From: Tillus elongatus
Taxonomy: Eukaryota; Arthropoda; Insecta; Coleoptera; Cleridae
Direction of reading: 5' to 3'
Length of the DNA stretch: 64,000 bases
Assembly: GCA_964006375.1 (NCBI GenBank)
Contig: OZ023264.1
Location: 178,257,131-178,321,130, forward strand
This document shows positions 20,463-29,035 of this stretch, one piece after another (position 1 is the stretch's first letter; every line of letters starts with the position of its first letter). The position numbers and the translations under genes were made by a program. A model generated the notes under the pieces. The model made no database searches. It was not told the DNA's origin and was given only the letters and a program-made list of their open reading frames with translations.

Positions 20463-20771
20463 ATGATTTGCTACCTATATAATTATACATGTTACAAAGA
20501 ATACTGTGAACGGGTGTTTTGTAATCAAATTGGTCATTACGACTTTTTTACGGGTGAACGTAAACGTCATTATTACACGAGGTTTCTGTGTTTTGAGTGT
20601 GTTCAAAAATTCCCTTGTTCAACGTTTTTCATGGACGAAATGATGGTAATTATTAAGGCCCAAGAATTTTCGAAGAGATTTACATTTTATCATAGACGCT
20701 GCAGCGAGTGCGGAATAAATTTATATTATATCAAAAAGGTAACAACACTGAGAAGTTTGATTTTTCAATAA
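20463..20771 (+). CDS. 102-residue Cys-rich protein, likely zinc-binding
   Basis: Start at ATG 20463, just after a strong core promoter. Eleven Cys in total. Pairs such as CFEC and CSEC, with CYKEYC and His residues near the N- and C-terminal pairs, suggest two zinc knuckles or ribbons (CYKEYCERVFC, then LCFECVQKFPC, then HRRCSECG). The fold is unassigned. The stop lies 14 nt before the next ATG, so the two frames may be read from one transcript. A GTAACA donor-like site near 20740 would also allow a spliced fusion. Confidence 0.65.
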   Translation: MICYLYNYTCYKEYCERVFCNQIGHYDFFTGERKRHYYTRFLCFECVQKFPCSTFFMDEMMVIIKAQEFSKRFTFYHRRCSECGINLYYIKKVTTLRSLIFQ

Positions 20772-20785
20772 ATTTCCAAACCACA

Positions 20786-21268
20786 ATGAAGTTTGTAGTA
20801 ATCGACATCCAAGGGTTCTGCATCCCAGAGTTTGTCCCTAAGGAATTGGTTATATATGATGGGAACAAGACACGTTATTTTCTGTTCAGGCCATCAATCC
20901 CTTTATACAATTTGGCTTCACACACTTTAAGACACGTGGAATTTGTTCAAAAATTTCACCATGGTCTGGACTACAACATAGGAAACAGCAGATTAAGTGA
21001 ATTACCGTTCATTTTCAAAAAATACATTCTTGACGAAGGAATCGACAGAATTTATGTCAAAGGTGCCAATAAACATAAGTTCGTTGAAGATCAGCTCAGA
21101 GTAATTGGTAAGGCCGTTGCCATAATAAATGTAGAACAATCATCGGAGTGCCCAAAATTTGTAAGAGGATTCCCCAGTTGTCCGAGTCACAAAAACAAAA
21201 AATCTATGTGCAGTATCAATAATTGTATCGCATTGTATAATTGGCTTTTGAACTTGTTACCAAAATAA
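20786..21268 (+). CDS. 160-residue DIQGF-type protein, RNase H-fold-like
   Basis: Start chosen at ATG 20786. An in-frame extension upstream overlaps the Cys-rich gene and has no ATG. N-terminus MKFVVIDIQGF is followed by FVPKELVIYDG. The centre has HVEFVQKFHHGLDY and IDRIYVKGANKHKFVED. The C-terminus has CPSHKNKKSMCSINNCIALYNWLL. The conserved VDIQGF start, a KG-x-x-K element and a CxxH...C...N...W tail recur in a large uncharacterised arthropod family linked to virus-like repeats. The beta strand with Asp at the N-terminus recalls RNase H-fold nucleases, but catalytic competence is unproven. Poly(A) signals lie at 21264 and about 21275. Confidence 0.72.
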   Translation: MKFVVIDIQGFCIPEFVPKELVIYDGNKTRYFLFRPSIPLYNLASHTLRHVEFVQKFHHGLDYNIGNSRLSELPFIFKKYILDEGIDRIYVKGANKHKFVEDQLRVIGKAVAIINVEQSSECPKFVRGFPSCPSHKNKKSMCSINNCIALYNWLLNLLPK

Positions 21269-21294
21269 ATAGAAATAAATTCATAATTGTAGAA

Positions 21295-22300
21295 ACTCTT
21301 TGATTTTTAAGATAGTTGAAACGTAAAATATTTTAAGAAGTTACAGAGTTTTTTAACAAAACCTCCAGTTGGATACAGTTTAATCATTATGAATAACTTA
21401 ATATGTGGAGATTTAATTGTTTGCTTTTAACTACTTATATGCCATACCGCAGCCAGTGGAATCTGACGTCACACACACACACACACAATTACTTATATAA
21501 ACCGCGGCAGCTGTTAAAGTCGAGATAAGCTATTGTTAGATCGTCCGGACGTAAATAGTAAACAAAACTAAAGCAGATAAAGGTAATACTGGTAGCGAAT
21601 TTTTATAGAAATAATATGACATAAAAACATTTTTATTTTAAGGAGTAAATATACATTTTTGCTCTATAGTCTCCTCTTAATATCATAAACTTACCAAATT
21701 TGTTTATCATAGATTTTCCTAAATTAATTTTCTGGCTAACACACAATCGATTCATTATGGTTCATATATAAAACCAACCTCGCGCTCATTTGAGATTTTT
21801 TTTTTAAACCAAAAGTCAGGATCTCCTATTAGTGAGTTTTTCTAAGAAAGTTCACCAAAAACGCTACAGTTAAATTATGTTGCAATAGATGTCGTAACTT
21901 TACGTGTTGATAAACATGGACAAAAATTATTTTGTTTAGCAATTAAAAATAGATCTGGCACCTTATAAACTCCCAATTTAAACTTATATACTTTTAGCAT
22001 GTCCAAATATAATAAATCTCAACACAAAGTCTCAAACTATACAAATGATATCTTATAAAGCTTCTAAGTGCGTGTTAATTATCAAGTCATTTAACTTTAA
22101 AACACTGATTTTCTAAGATTGTACCAGGTATGAAAAAGTATATGTTTTCCTAATTTCTATCGAATTGTTTTTCATATTTATCTACAGGTGTACATTTAAA
22201 ATCCAAATATGAAAAATTCTTTAAATGTACACATATCAAAAACCCTGTTATATTAAGTTTTTAGATAATTTCACTACGTTCAGCAGTGGCTCCACTCTAC
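21295..22300. other. Intergenic with a (CA)n run and an LFR fragment
   Basis: (CA)n at about 21470-21487. TATATAAACC near 21495 and a GC-richer leader follow, but no open frame is attached. About 21770-21865 is a degraded fragment of the host LFR repeat (cgcgctcatttgag, then caggatctcctattagtgag), showing that host repeats have invaded the element. Confidence 0.6.
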
Positions 22301-22304
22301 ATGT

Positions 22305-22420
22305 AACTTAACCATTTTATGTAAGAAAAAAAAAATCCGTGTTTGCGTATATAAGCTCGGAATTTACCAGTTTTTCCTATTGATTTCATTCTTTCCCCCT
22401 AAACTGTATTCTCGTTGTAA
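22305..22420 (+). promoter_or_regulatory. Duplicated promoter, copy 1
   Basis: TATATAAG at 22348-22355 within a block (aagctcggaatttaccag and ttttcctattg) that recurs at 22775-22890. It lies upstream of the ORF at 22528. Confidence 0.7.
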
Positions 22421-22527
22421 GATGAGATACAGTGAATCGTGCTCGTTACAAGTGAAAAAAGAGTGCTTTACGTAGTGAAATTCACAAATCTAAAGTGTGT
22501 GAACCGTGGGAAGTTGAACAAGTTTAT

Positions 22528-22779
22528 ATGTTAACTCAAGCTTTTAAAAACAGAATGGCTACCTATCGTATTAGTATGGATGGTAGTGATATACGTCTTG
22601 CCATGGAAAGTGTAAAGCATAAATTGTTTCATTTGATGGAAGCTGCTTTAGTCAAACACGATACAGTTAAAATGAATCTAGAATTGGTTGGTTTGTATGT
22701 GCTCCAAAGTCAAAATAAAAATAAAGTCACTAAAAATAAAAAATACAGGATGGTGCGCAGTAGCGTTACCTTCATGTAA
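22528..22779 (+). CDS. 83-residue ORF resembling the N-terminal module of virus-like PolB proteins
   Basis: First in-frame ATG is 22528; the frame is open back to 22456. Features: an aromatic/basic start (MLTQAFKNRMATYRI), helix (AMESVKHKLFHLMEAALVKH), then TVKMNLELVGLYVLQS. A helix followed by (I/V)KxNxEL is the usual opening of the large family B polymerase-like proteins of arthropod virus-like elements, judged from memory. The natural proteins are over 1,000 residues, so this is a truncated relic or a free module. Its stop leads straight into a duplicated promoter block, so the polymerase body may have been replaced by that duplication. Confidence 0.5.
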   Translation: MLTQAFKNRMATYRISMDGSDIRLAMESVKHKLFHLMEAALVKHDTVKMNLELVGLYVLQSQNKNKVTKNKKYRMVRSSVTFM

Positions 22780-22890
22780 GTTAAGCATTTTATGTAAGAA
22801 AAAATCTTGTTTGTGCATATAAGCTCGGAATTTACCAGTTTTTTCCTATTGTTTTTTTTCATTTATTTCCCTAAAAACTATATTCTCATT
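22775..22890 (+). promoter_or_regulatory. Duplicated promoter, copy 2
   Basis: CATATAAG at 22817-22823 in a block about 90 % identical by eye to 22305-22420, 470 bp further on. The sequence after it holds only short frames (one of 93 codons with no recognisable domain). Confidence 0.65.
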
Positions 22891-23540
22891 GTATAATGTA
22901 TAATGTATATATTAACAATGAAACAGGCCAATGTCACCTGAATGACACAGGGATGTTCATGTACGTCAAAAAATTACCAATAAGAACGACAATAGCACAC
23001 ACAATAAGCATAACAATTAAGGAAAATTTTTCCTTAAATAATACAAAACAAAAGATACTTATAAAACACACTTATAACGTCTATAACGTTCAAAAGATAA
23101 GAGCTGTAGAATCCATATCCAATTCCAATGTAAACTGTTTACTAACGCTTTGGGGCCTGTCGACTGCCCCACTATAATTCAATTGTTTTAATTAAATATC
23201 CTGGCCAAATTAAAAACAACTTAAGAAGTTATGACTTTAGATATGATATTTCTGAGGTTTCAAATGGAGCTTCGAATGTAGACCGCAAGCAAAATATTGT
23301 GCCTTTTCAAAACGATAACCCTGAGGATACGAGCAAGATAACCACTGAAAAATAAGATCTTGGAAACGACAAAAATAAATGATAGTCTGACCACTGAGAA
23401 TAAACTTTGACAGGCTGTTTTCGAAAATTTAAACCGCAAGCAATTGTGCACTTTTGATAATCTAACCACTGAGGATGTTTTTCGAAATAGATATCGCATT
23501 GCCCTTTAGCAAACTTAATCTAGACAACAGGAAAAATTTA
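22891..23540. other. MMP upstream region with iterated motif
   Basis: No gene called. An ACCACTGAGgAT-like word recurs near 23322, 23339, 23390 and 23464, each within a larger imperfect repeat (accgcaagcaa...attgtgc). These may be upstream regulatory repeats of the metalloproteinase gene. Confidence 0.45.
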
Positions 23541-23547
23541 CTTACCG

Positions 23548-23630
23548 TATAAAAGAGGGGTGGACGGTTTTGCGACAGTAGTCATCTAGATACAGACGTG
23601 GCTGGTATAAATACAGGGGAAGTGATCAGT
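23548..23630 (+). promoter_or_regulatory. Tandemly duplicated core promoter of the MMP gene
   Basis: TATAAAAG at 23548-23555 and TATAAATA at 23606-23613 lie in a roughly 60-bp imperfect duplication that also repeats gttttgcgacagtagt (about 23567 and 23630). TCAGT occurs at 23626-23630. Confidence 0.65.
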
Positions 23631-23693
23631 TTTGCGACAGTAGTTGTGGAGAATCCTATAGAAGTTCTTGATAGAGACAATAGCCAATCAGTT

Positions 23694-25376
23694 ATGTTCA
23701 AGTTACTGTTAATTATATGTGTGCTAAGTGTCTCCTTTGGGGAACATATAAGTGAAAAAGACAGAGAATTGGCTCTCAAGTATCTCGTCAGATATGGGTA
23801 CTTAAGAAATGGTGCCTTTAACAATAGTCAATCATCAATGTTGCAAAATACACAGCCTTTCAAGGATGCTTTGAACATGTTTCGCGTGCTTTACAATTTA
23901 ACCGAAAGTGAGAACCTGACTATTTCAGACATTAACCTGATGAAACGTAATCGATGTGGTGAAAAAGATATAGGCAACATTTTCATAACTTCACAACCTA
24001 TATGGAAAAAGAAAACATTAAAGTGGTACATACATCATTCAGATCCTTTGATACGTCTGATAACACAAAAAGCATTTAAACAATGGGAGCAGTATATTGA
24101 TTTGAATTTTGTAAGAACAAACATTTATTCTGAAGCTGATATAGGGATAAGTTTTTGCGACAACAACCATCGTTACTTGTTAAAAGATCAACCATGTGGA
24201 TATCCATTTGGTGATTCCGTTTTAGGACATACTTATTTTCCGAACGCTGCCAACACTCCAATTGAAATCCATCTAAGTAGTAATAAATCATGGAACTATC
24301 AAACATATACATCGGAAGGCAATGACACGTCGTACTATTTAGTGCTTTTACATGAACTAGGACACGGTTTAGGACTCACCCATGCTTACGACACAAACTC
24401 TCTTATGTTCGCTTATTATGGAAACAGCATGTCTAATGACGATATTCAACGGATTCAAGAATTATATGGACAACGTTCTACTACAACTACAGCGAAGACA
24501 ACAGAGACTACAACGAGGGTGGCAAAGACTACCACAAGGTCGACACCAAAGACGCCCACACCAGCGAAGACAACAGAGTCTACAACGAGGGTGGCAAAGA
24601 CTACCACAAGGTCGACACCAAAGACGACCACAACAGTACCTAAAACAATAACCAAATCAAATATGGACTTGTGCGATTATATAGACAAGATCAGGCCTTT
24701 AGTTATTATTAACCATAACATGTATCTGTTTTATAAGAAATGGGTCTGGGTTGTACCATTAGATAATATGAAAGGTCCCTATACAGAGCCAAAACTTCTT
24801 ACAGATTGGTTTCCATATTTGAAGGGTTCTTTTAAAGAAATTAGACATGTTTACCAACGACCTAGTGGAGAAGTGGTTATGTTTACCAACGATGGAACCT
24901 TCGCCCTTGTTGATTTTCCCAGCATACAAACAAAACACATTGCCAAGTTCCGTAATGTCAACTATTTAGGTGCTTTACAGTTTGACAAGATAAATGCGAT
25001 CGTAAATACGTATACAGGAAAAACCATAATATTTCACTCGGATAACATGTACGAAATCGTTAGTGAGTCTAGAGCTCTGTTTTATAGGCAAGAAGAAGGC
25101 TATATACACTCCTTTTCTCCCGAATTCCCTGCTAAAATAGATGGAGTATTTAGGTATACAAATGGTAGATTGTATGTGTTTCGGAAAAATAAATATTACG
25201 AATTTGATGAGTTTTCCAATCAGGTAGTTAGCATAGGCCAAAAGGATTTATCGATATTTGGTATCCAATGCCCGAGCCGTAGTCTGTACGAACAACTGAG
25301 ACTCCTATTACAGAAGATTGTCAACTATACAGAGAACGATCAACAATCAGATGTTGAAGATTATGATTATATATAG
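23694..25376 (+). CDS. Secreted matrix metalloproteinase (matrixin) with hemopexin domain
   Basis: 560 residues from ATG 23694. The 32 codons upstream in frame cover the TATA box and are not used. Order: signal peptide (MFKLLLIICVLSVSFG); propeptide with cysteine switch RCGEKD (Cys about 88); catalytic domain with HELGHGLGLTH (zinc ligands about His220, 224, 230; catalytic Glu221) and Met-turn SLMF; Thr/Lys-rich linker with two in-frame repeats (about 261-322); hemopexin-like propeller (about 325-525) closed by Cys at both ends; acidic tail. It is complete and intact, cleaving extracellular matrix proteins after propeptide removal. No RxKR furin site is evident before the catalytic domain and no membrane anchor is seen. 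Intronless, unlike host MMP genes, suggesting capture as cDNA or a viral gene. AATAAA at 25399-25404. Confidence 0.95.
   Translation: MFKLLLIICVLSVSFGEHISEKDRELALKYLVRYGYLRNGAFNNSQSSMLQNTQPFKDALNMFRVLYNLTESENLTISDINLMKRNRCGEKDIGNIFITSQPIWKKKTLKWYIHHSDPLIRLITQKAFKQWEQYIDLNFVRTNIYSEADIGISFCDNNHRYLLKDQPCGYPFGDSVLGHTYFPNAANTPIEIHLSSNKSWNYQTYTSEGNDTSYYLVLLHELGHGLGLTHAYDTNSLMFAYYGNSMSNDDIQRIQELYGQRSTTTTAKTTETTTRVAKTTTRSTPKTPTPAKTTESTTRVAKTTTRSTPKTTTTVPKTITKSNMDLCDYIDKIRPLVIINHNMYLFYKKWVWVVPLDNMKGPYTEPKLLTDWFPYLKGSFKEIRHVYQRPSGEVVMFTNDGTFALVDFPSIQTKHIAKFRNVNYLGALQFDKINAIVNTYTGKTIIFHSDNMYEIVSESRALFYRQEEGYIHSFSPEFPAKIDGVFRYTNGRLYVFRKNKYYEFDEFSNQVVSIGQKDLSIFGIQCPSRSLYEQLRLLLQKIVNYTENDQQSDVEDYDYI
24480..24650. 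repeat. In-frame Thr-rich minisatellite in the MMP linker
   Basis: A unit of about 78 bp (acaacgagggtggcaaagac to ccagcgaagacaacagag) is repeated twice with a partial third copy, encoding TTRVAKTTTRSTPKT-type units. Such O-glycosylation-prone linkers are usual between catalytic and hemopexin domains. Confidence 0.85.
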
Positions 25377-25404
25377 AGCACAATAAGTATAACCTATTAA
25401 TAAA

Positions 25405-26454
25405 TATTATTTTGGCATTAACGATGTTTTCATTGTACCCTTAAGTTTCTAATATCACCCTTTTCCTATGAAATATTTTTCACATCATTTTATACAAAAT
25501 AAAATATAGCATGTGTAATCAAAGCTTTGTTTGCGATGTTTGTATCTTTTTTCGTATGACTTTAAGGTCATTCAACGGAAAATAAAACCGCTAACGGAGC
25601 ATTGAGACCAACTCACAAGGTTATTTCAACAGCTGTGAGCAAAATATGTTGGCTAACAAGGTTAATTTCGGGAAGTGCTAAGTATAGCCGTAGTTGGAAG
25701 CGATATCGCTGTTACCACTAGAGGTATTGTTGCCAGCTCTACTTTCAACAGATTCTTTAAATTAAACCGATTTCAATAAGACTTAAGAATATAGATATTT
25801 TATTGTACGCATGTACATTTGTTAAATTTGGTTTCTGCTTACCTAGACCAGTGATATGACACCAAACATGTAGGACTTTAACCAACAAAAAAAAAAAAAT
25901 AAAAACTGATTAAGAGCATGCGCCTCACAATATATTTAAATTGTAGGCATCAAGACGTTTTAAGTAAGATCACGTGGAGATTGAGTCATTAAAGAAAAAA
26001 AATTTATTGGGCGCCTGCATCCCCCACAATATTTTAAAAATTCTAGATGCTAAGACGATTTAAATAAGGCCAATACTGGTGTTTCTATACGCTTACTGCT
26101 ATTTAAAATTCTAGGTAACACAGCTGTAATAAATATATATTTAACCAGCAATCATAAAGGCTAATTTTTTTAATTCGTCCATATCAGCGTGTAATATCAT
26201 AAATTGTTGAAATCGTTATATAGACACCGAATGTTAAATAAATATTTATGGGATTACACAGATTTTTCTCACTGTCGAACGTCTTGTCAATATTAAAGAT
26301 GTTATTGTTGTCTATTTTTAAAATTAGTTAAGGAGTTTGTATAAGAAAATTTGCTACAAGATATATTTTAAGATTTGTCTTAAAACGGTCCTCTCTGGTT
26401 TGTTTATAGCTATACATTTTTCTTGACGTATTGCACTAAAAAAACAGACGTTTG
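25405..26454. other. Non-coding, possibly decayed polymerase body
   Basis: No open frame above background. By position it could hold further decayed polymerase sequence upstream of 26354, but I could not recognise any motif. Confidence 0.4.
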
Positions 26455-26595
26455 CACACACCTTACACGCACGCTCATAATTAGACTGCATGATGTGTTC
26501 ACCTCTTAGATTATCATAAAATCCAGACTGTGATGGAAGCTTAGTCTCATTTAATTTATCAAAGGAGTCTACATACGAATATGGAGAAAAATTAT
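26455..26595 (-). pseudogene. Family B (protein-primed type) DNA polymerase fragment
   Basis: Within the minus-strand frame 26710-26354, about 46 residues read NFSPYSYVDSFDKLNETKLP, then FYDNLRGEHI, then YERACKV. This follows the conserved stretch of Polinton/adintovirus-type DNA polymerase B (F-P-Y-x-Y-x-D-S...L.ET.LP...FY..L....I...Y..A..VW) that precedes the palm. The sequence on each side loses similarity at once, and the expected DLYL...DVLLLADVFE block is absent. It is a relic 250 bp inside the right inverted repeat. The motif comparison is from memory; a profile search would decide. Confidence 0.68.
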
Positions 26596-28280
26596 GAATT
26601 AACTGCTTACTACTTTGAAATAACCCCGTTAAAATTTTGTTGACAGCGCCCAGAATAATTGTAAAACTAACTTTGTATCCTGAACTAGGCCAGTAAATTC
26701 TGATTATCAATCCGACATCCGTTCTATGCGAGACAGCGTTGTCAGTTTGGGGTTAAAACCGTTTATCTTAGCTTGAGCAATGTTGACATATTTTTCCTTC
26801 TTTTACTCGGATATATATTATTAACAGACTTGTCTAAATGTTATGTCGTATTTGTTTAGCTTCAGGTTAAGTGTATATCACTGGTATCTCAGGTTAATAT
26901 CTAAGCTTTTCAACTGGGTTTGGTTAGGTTGTGTTTAGTTTTTTATATTAGAGTTTTTAATTTTTACGTTTAACAAATATAAGCTATTACCTGATGATCA
27001 TTCAGAATAAACTTTCCATTTGTAATAACCCATGATATCTACTAATTTTATATACGTTTTATAAGACCCTAGCCTCCAATGGATTCAAATAATAAAAATA
27101 TCTATTCACTTTAGATTAAACTCATTATAGTTTGTGGACGTTGCCTACGCTTGACAACTGCCTGTACCGTCAACTTCAATAAGTCTAAGAGGGTGTACTA
27201 AAATTGTATATTCCAATTTGATTTGGCCTCCTTAACACCGTGCATGTGTTGGTTCTATCGTACATCTCACGGATCTTCCGCGATAAGGGTTTAAAGTTTT
27301 TTATCTCAGTTTCTTGTAGAGCTTGTTATGAAACATACATTTTTGAAGTCAGTTCATTTCTATCACTTGTCGTTGAAAAGATACAAGGATTTAAAGTTTA
27401 GACCGGAAGTGGCCATTTTATTGTATATTCCAATTTGATTTGGCCTCCTTAACACCGTGCATGTGTTGGTTCCAGCGTACATCTCACGGATCTTCCGCGA
27501 TAAGGGTTTAAAGTTTTTTATCTCATTTTCTTGTAGACCTTGTTACGAAACGATATATTTTTAAAGTCGGTTCATTTCTATCACTTGTCGTTGAAAAGAT
27601 ACAAGGATTTAAAGTTTAGACCGGAAGTGGCCATTTTATTGTATATTCCAATTTGATTTGGCCTCCTTAACACCGTGCATGTGTTGGTTCCAGCGTACAT
27701 CTCACGGATCTTCCGAGTCTTCGACCAATACCATTATTCTCGCTTATCAACCTTCACTCTCATTTGTCGGCAATACCATTATTCTCGCTTATCAACCTCA
27801 CTCTCATTTGTCGGCTAGGTTGGGGTGACGTATCTTTAAATAATGGAGTCTTCAACCATCTTCATCAGCGCACCATCTTTAAGAACGAAAGCCGCCATTC
27901 TTTATCAGCGAAAGCCGCCATTTTTATAATGTCAGGGATGTCAGCTTAAGGTATCACAGGCTTCCATCTTTCATTCCGCCATTTTCCGCCATTTTGGTTC
28001 CTCCGTTTTGGTTCCGCCTCTAATATTAAACATTATTTTGTAAATCATCCATTTGTCTAATAATAAACTTTAATTATGTTACATGTATGGTTTGTAAGGT
28101 ATCACAGGCTTCCATCTTTCATTCCGCCATTTTCCTCCGTTTTGGTTCAGCAGCCTCTAATATTAAACATTATTTTGTAAATCATCCATTTGTCTAATAA
28201 TAAACTTTAATTATGTTACATGTATTGTTTGTTTGTAGTCGTATATATATATACCAACCTAAAACAATAAATTAATAAGC

Positions 28281-28352
28281 GTCTGCTTAGCTCAACGGGT
28301 AGCATCGTTGCCTCCCATCTGAATGCCCCGGGTTCGAAACTCACCTGCTCCA
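28281..28352 (+). other. tRNA-like sequence in right TIR (points outward)
   Basis: Mirror of 10940-11011 with box A-like TAGCTCAACGG and box B-like GGTTCGAAACT. Both copies would be transcribed toward the element tips. Confidence 0.5.
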
Positions 28353-28497
28353 AATGGTTTTTTTCAAAATATAATAATTTGAAGTAATAGGTTAGACACT
28401 TTGGAATGTTTGCATGTGACTGTCTGGCCCAAGTCGTGTGACGTCACAGTTTCCTAGACAGGTCAATGACCTTAGGAATAACACGGATGTGACTGTC

Positions 28498-28712
28498 TGG
28501 CCCAGGGCGTGGCTGGGCGCCGGCGCCGGGGCTGGCGCCCGGGGCGTGGCTAGGCGCCGGGCCCGGGGCAGGCGCCGGGGCAGGCGCCAGGGCAGGCGCC
28601 AGGGCAGGCGCCAGGGCAGGCGCCAGGGCGTGGCTAGGCGCCAGGGCGTGGCGCCGGCGCCAGGGCAGGCGCCAGGGCGTGGCGCCGGCGCCAGGGCGTG
28701 GCGCCGGCGCCG
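28498..28712. repeat. GC-rich GGCGCC tandem array, right
   Basis: Counterpart of 10457-10690 with a different unit order and about one to two fewer units. Bounded by TGACGTCA palindromes at 28439 and 28713. Confidence 0.93.
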
Positions 28713-28765
28713 TGACGTCACTTCCTGTGACGTCACTGTCTGCTCAAAGTGCCGCATTACCTACT

Positions 28766-28771
28766 AATATT
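28766..28771. repeat. Target-site duplication, right copy (AATATT)
   Basis: Follows the terminal CT of the element directly; pairs with 10402-10407. Confidence 0.93.
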
Positions 28772-29035
28772 CAATTGGTTTTATTAATCACACAAAATAT
28801 TGTGTTCCTGTGCTTTCCTCTGGTCACCAGTGGCAGCCAAAATGTTTTTCTTTAAATGCCTATAACTTTTTTTCCTTTTAACTTAGAGATTTGAGTTTTA
28901 GCATGTAGGGTAAGTTGGGATAGTCGAAACGTATATGCCAAAATTGGTTGTCATAGCTCTGCTATTTTCGGAGATACGAAAAATTTTCGAAGGAAAACCC
29001 AAAATTTTCTCGGAAAAACTGTGCTACCTCTTTCA
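28772..29035 (+). repeat. LFR-family repeat, right half (interrupted)
   Basis: Continues the copy split at 10401. Reverse-complement match to about 47.35-47.647 kb, including cacaaaatattgtgttcctg and tctggtcaccagtggcagcc. Confidence 0.88.

Larger units (their letters stand above)
10408..28765. mobile_element. 18.4-kb Polinton/adintovirus-like element with E2F-like and MMP cargo
   Basis: The boundaries are set by perfect terminal inversion (AGTAGGTAATGCGGCAC at the left, its complement at the right), a 6-bp duplicated target and an empty-site paralogue at 47.3-49.1 kb. Length (18,358 bp), AG...CT ends and 6-bp duplication match Polintons/Mavericks. No rve integrase, packaging ATPase, adenain-like protease or capsid gene is visible. 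A PolB-like fragment at 26455-26595 supports the lineage. Intact small genes lie between 13.6 and 25.4 kb on both strands, each with its own TATA box and without introns. It is best described as a derived or non-autonomous virus-like element. An unrelated long-TIR transposon with convergent 6-bp duplications is the main alternative. Confidence 0.88.
26842..28765 (-). repeat. Right terminal inverted repeat (1.92 kb)
   Basis: Reverse complement of the left repeat, ending exactly at 28765. It holds the same modules with fewer 218-bp units (ttccg landmarks at 27277, 27494 and 27712) and a shorter GGCGCC array. Identity is high by eye (about 95 % or more in shared modules), implying recent insertion or ongoing homogenisation. 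Confidence 0.92.

Noticed and set aside
22896..23177. 93-codon frame after the second promoter copy
   Set aside because: No recognisable domain; low-complexity Asn/Lys/Ile-rich composition as expected by chance in AT-rich DNA.
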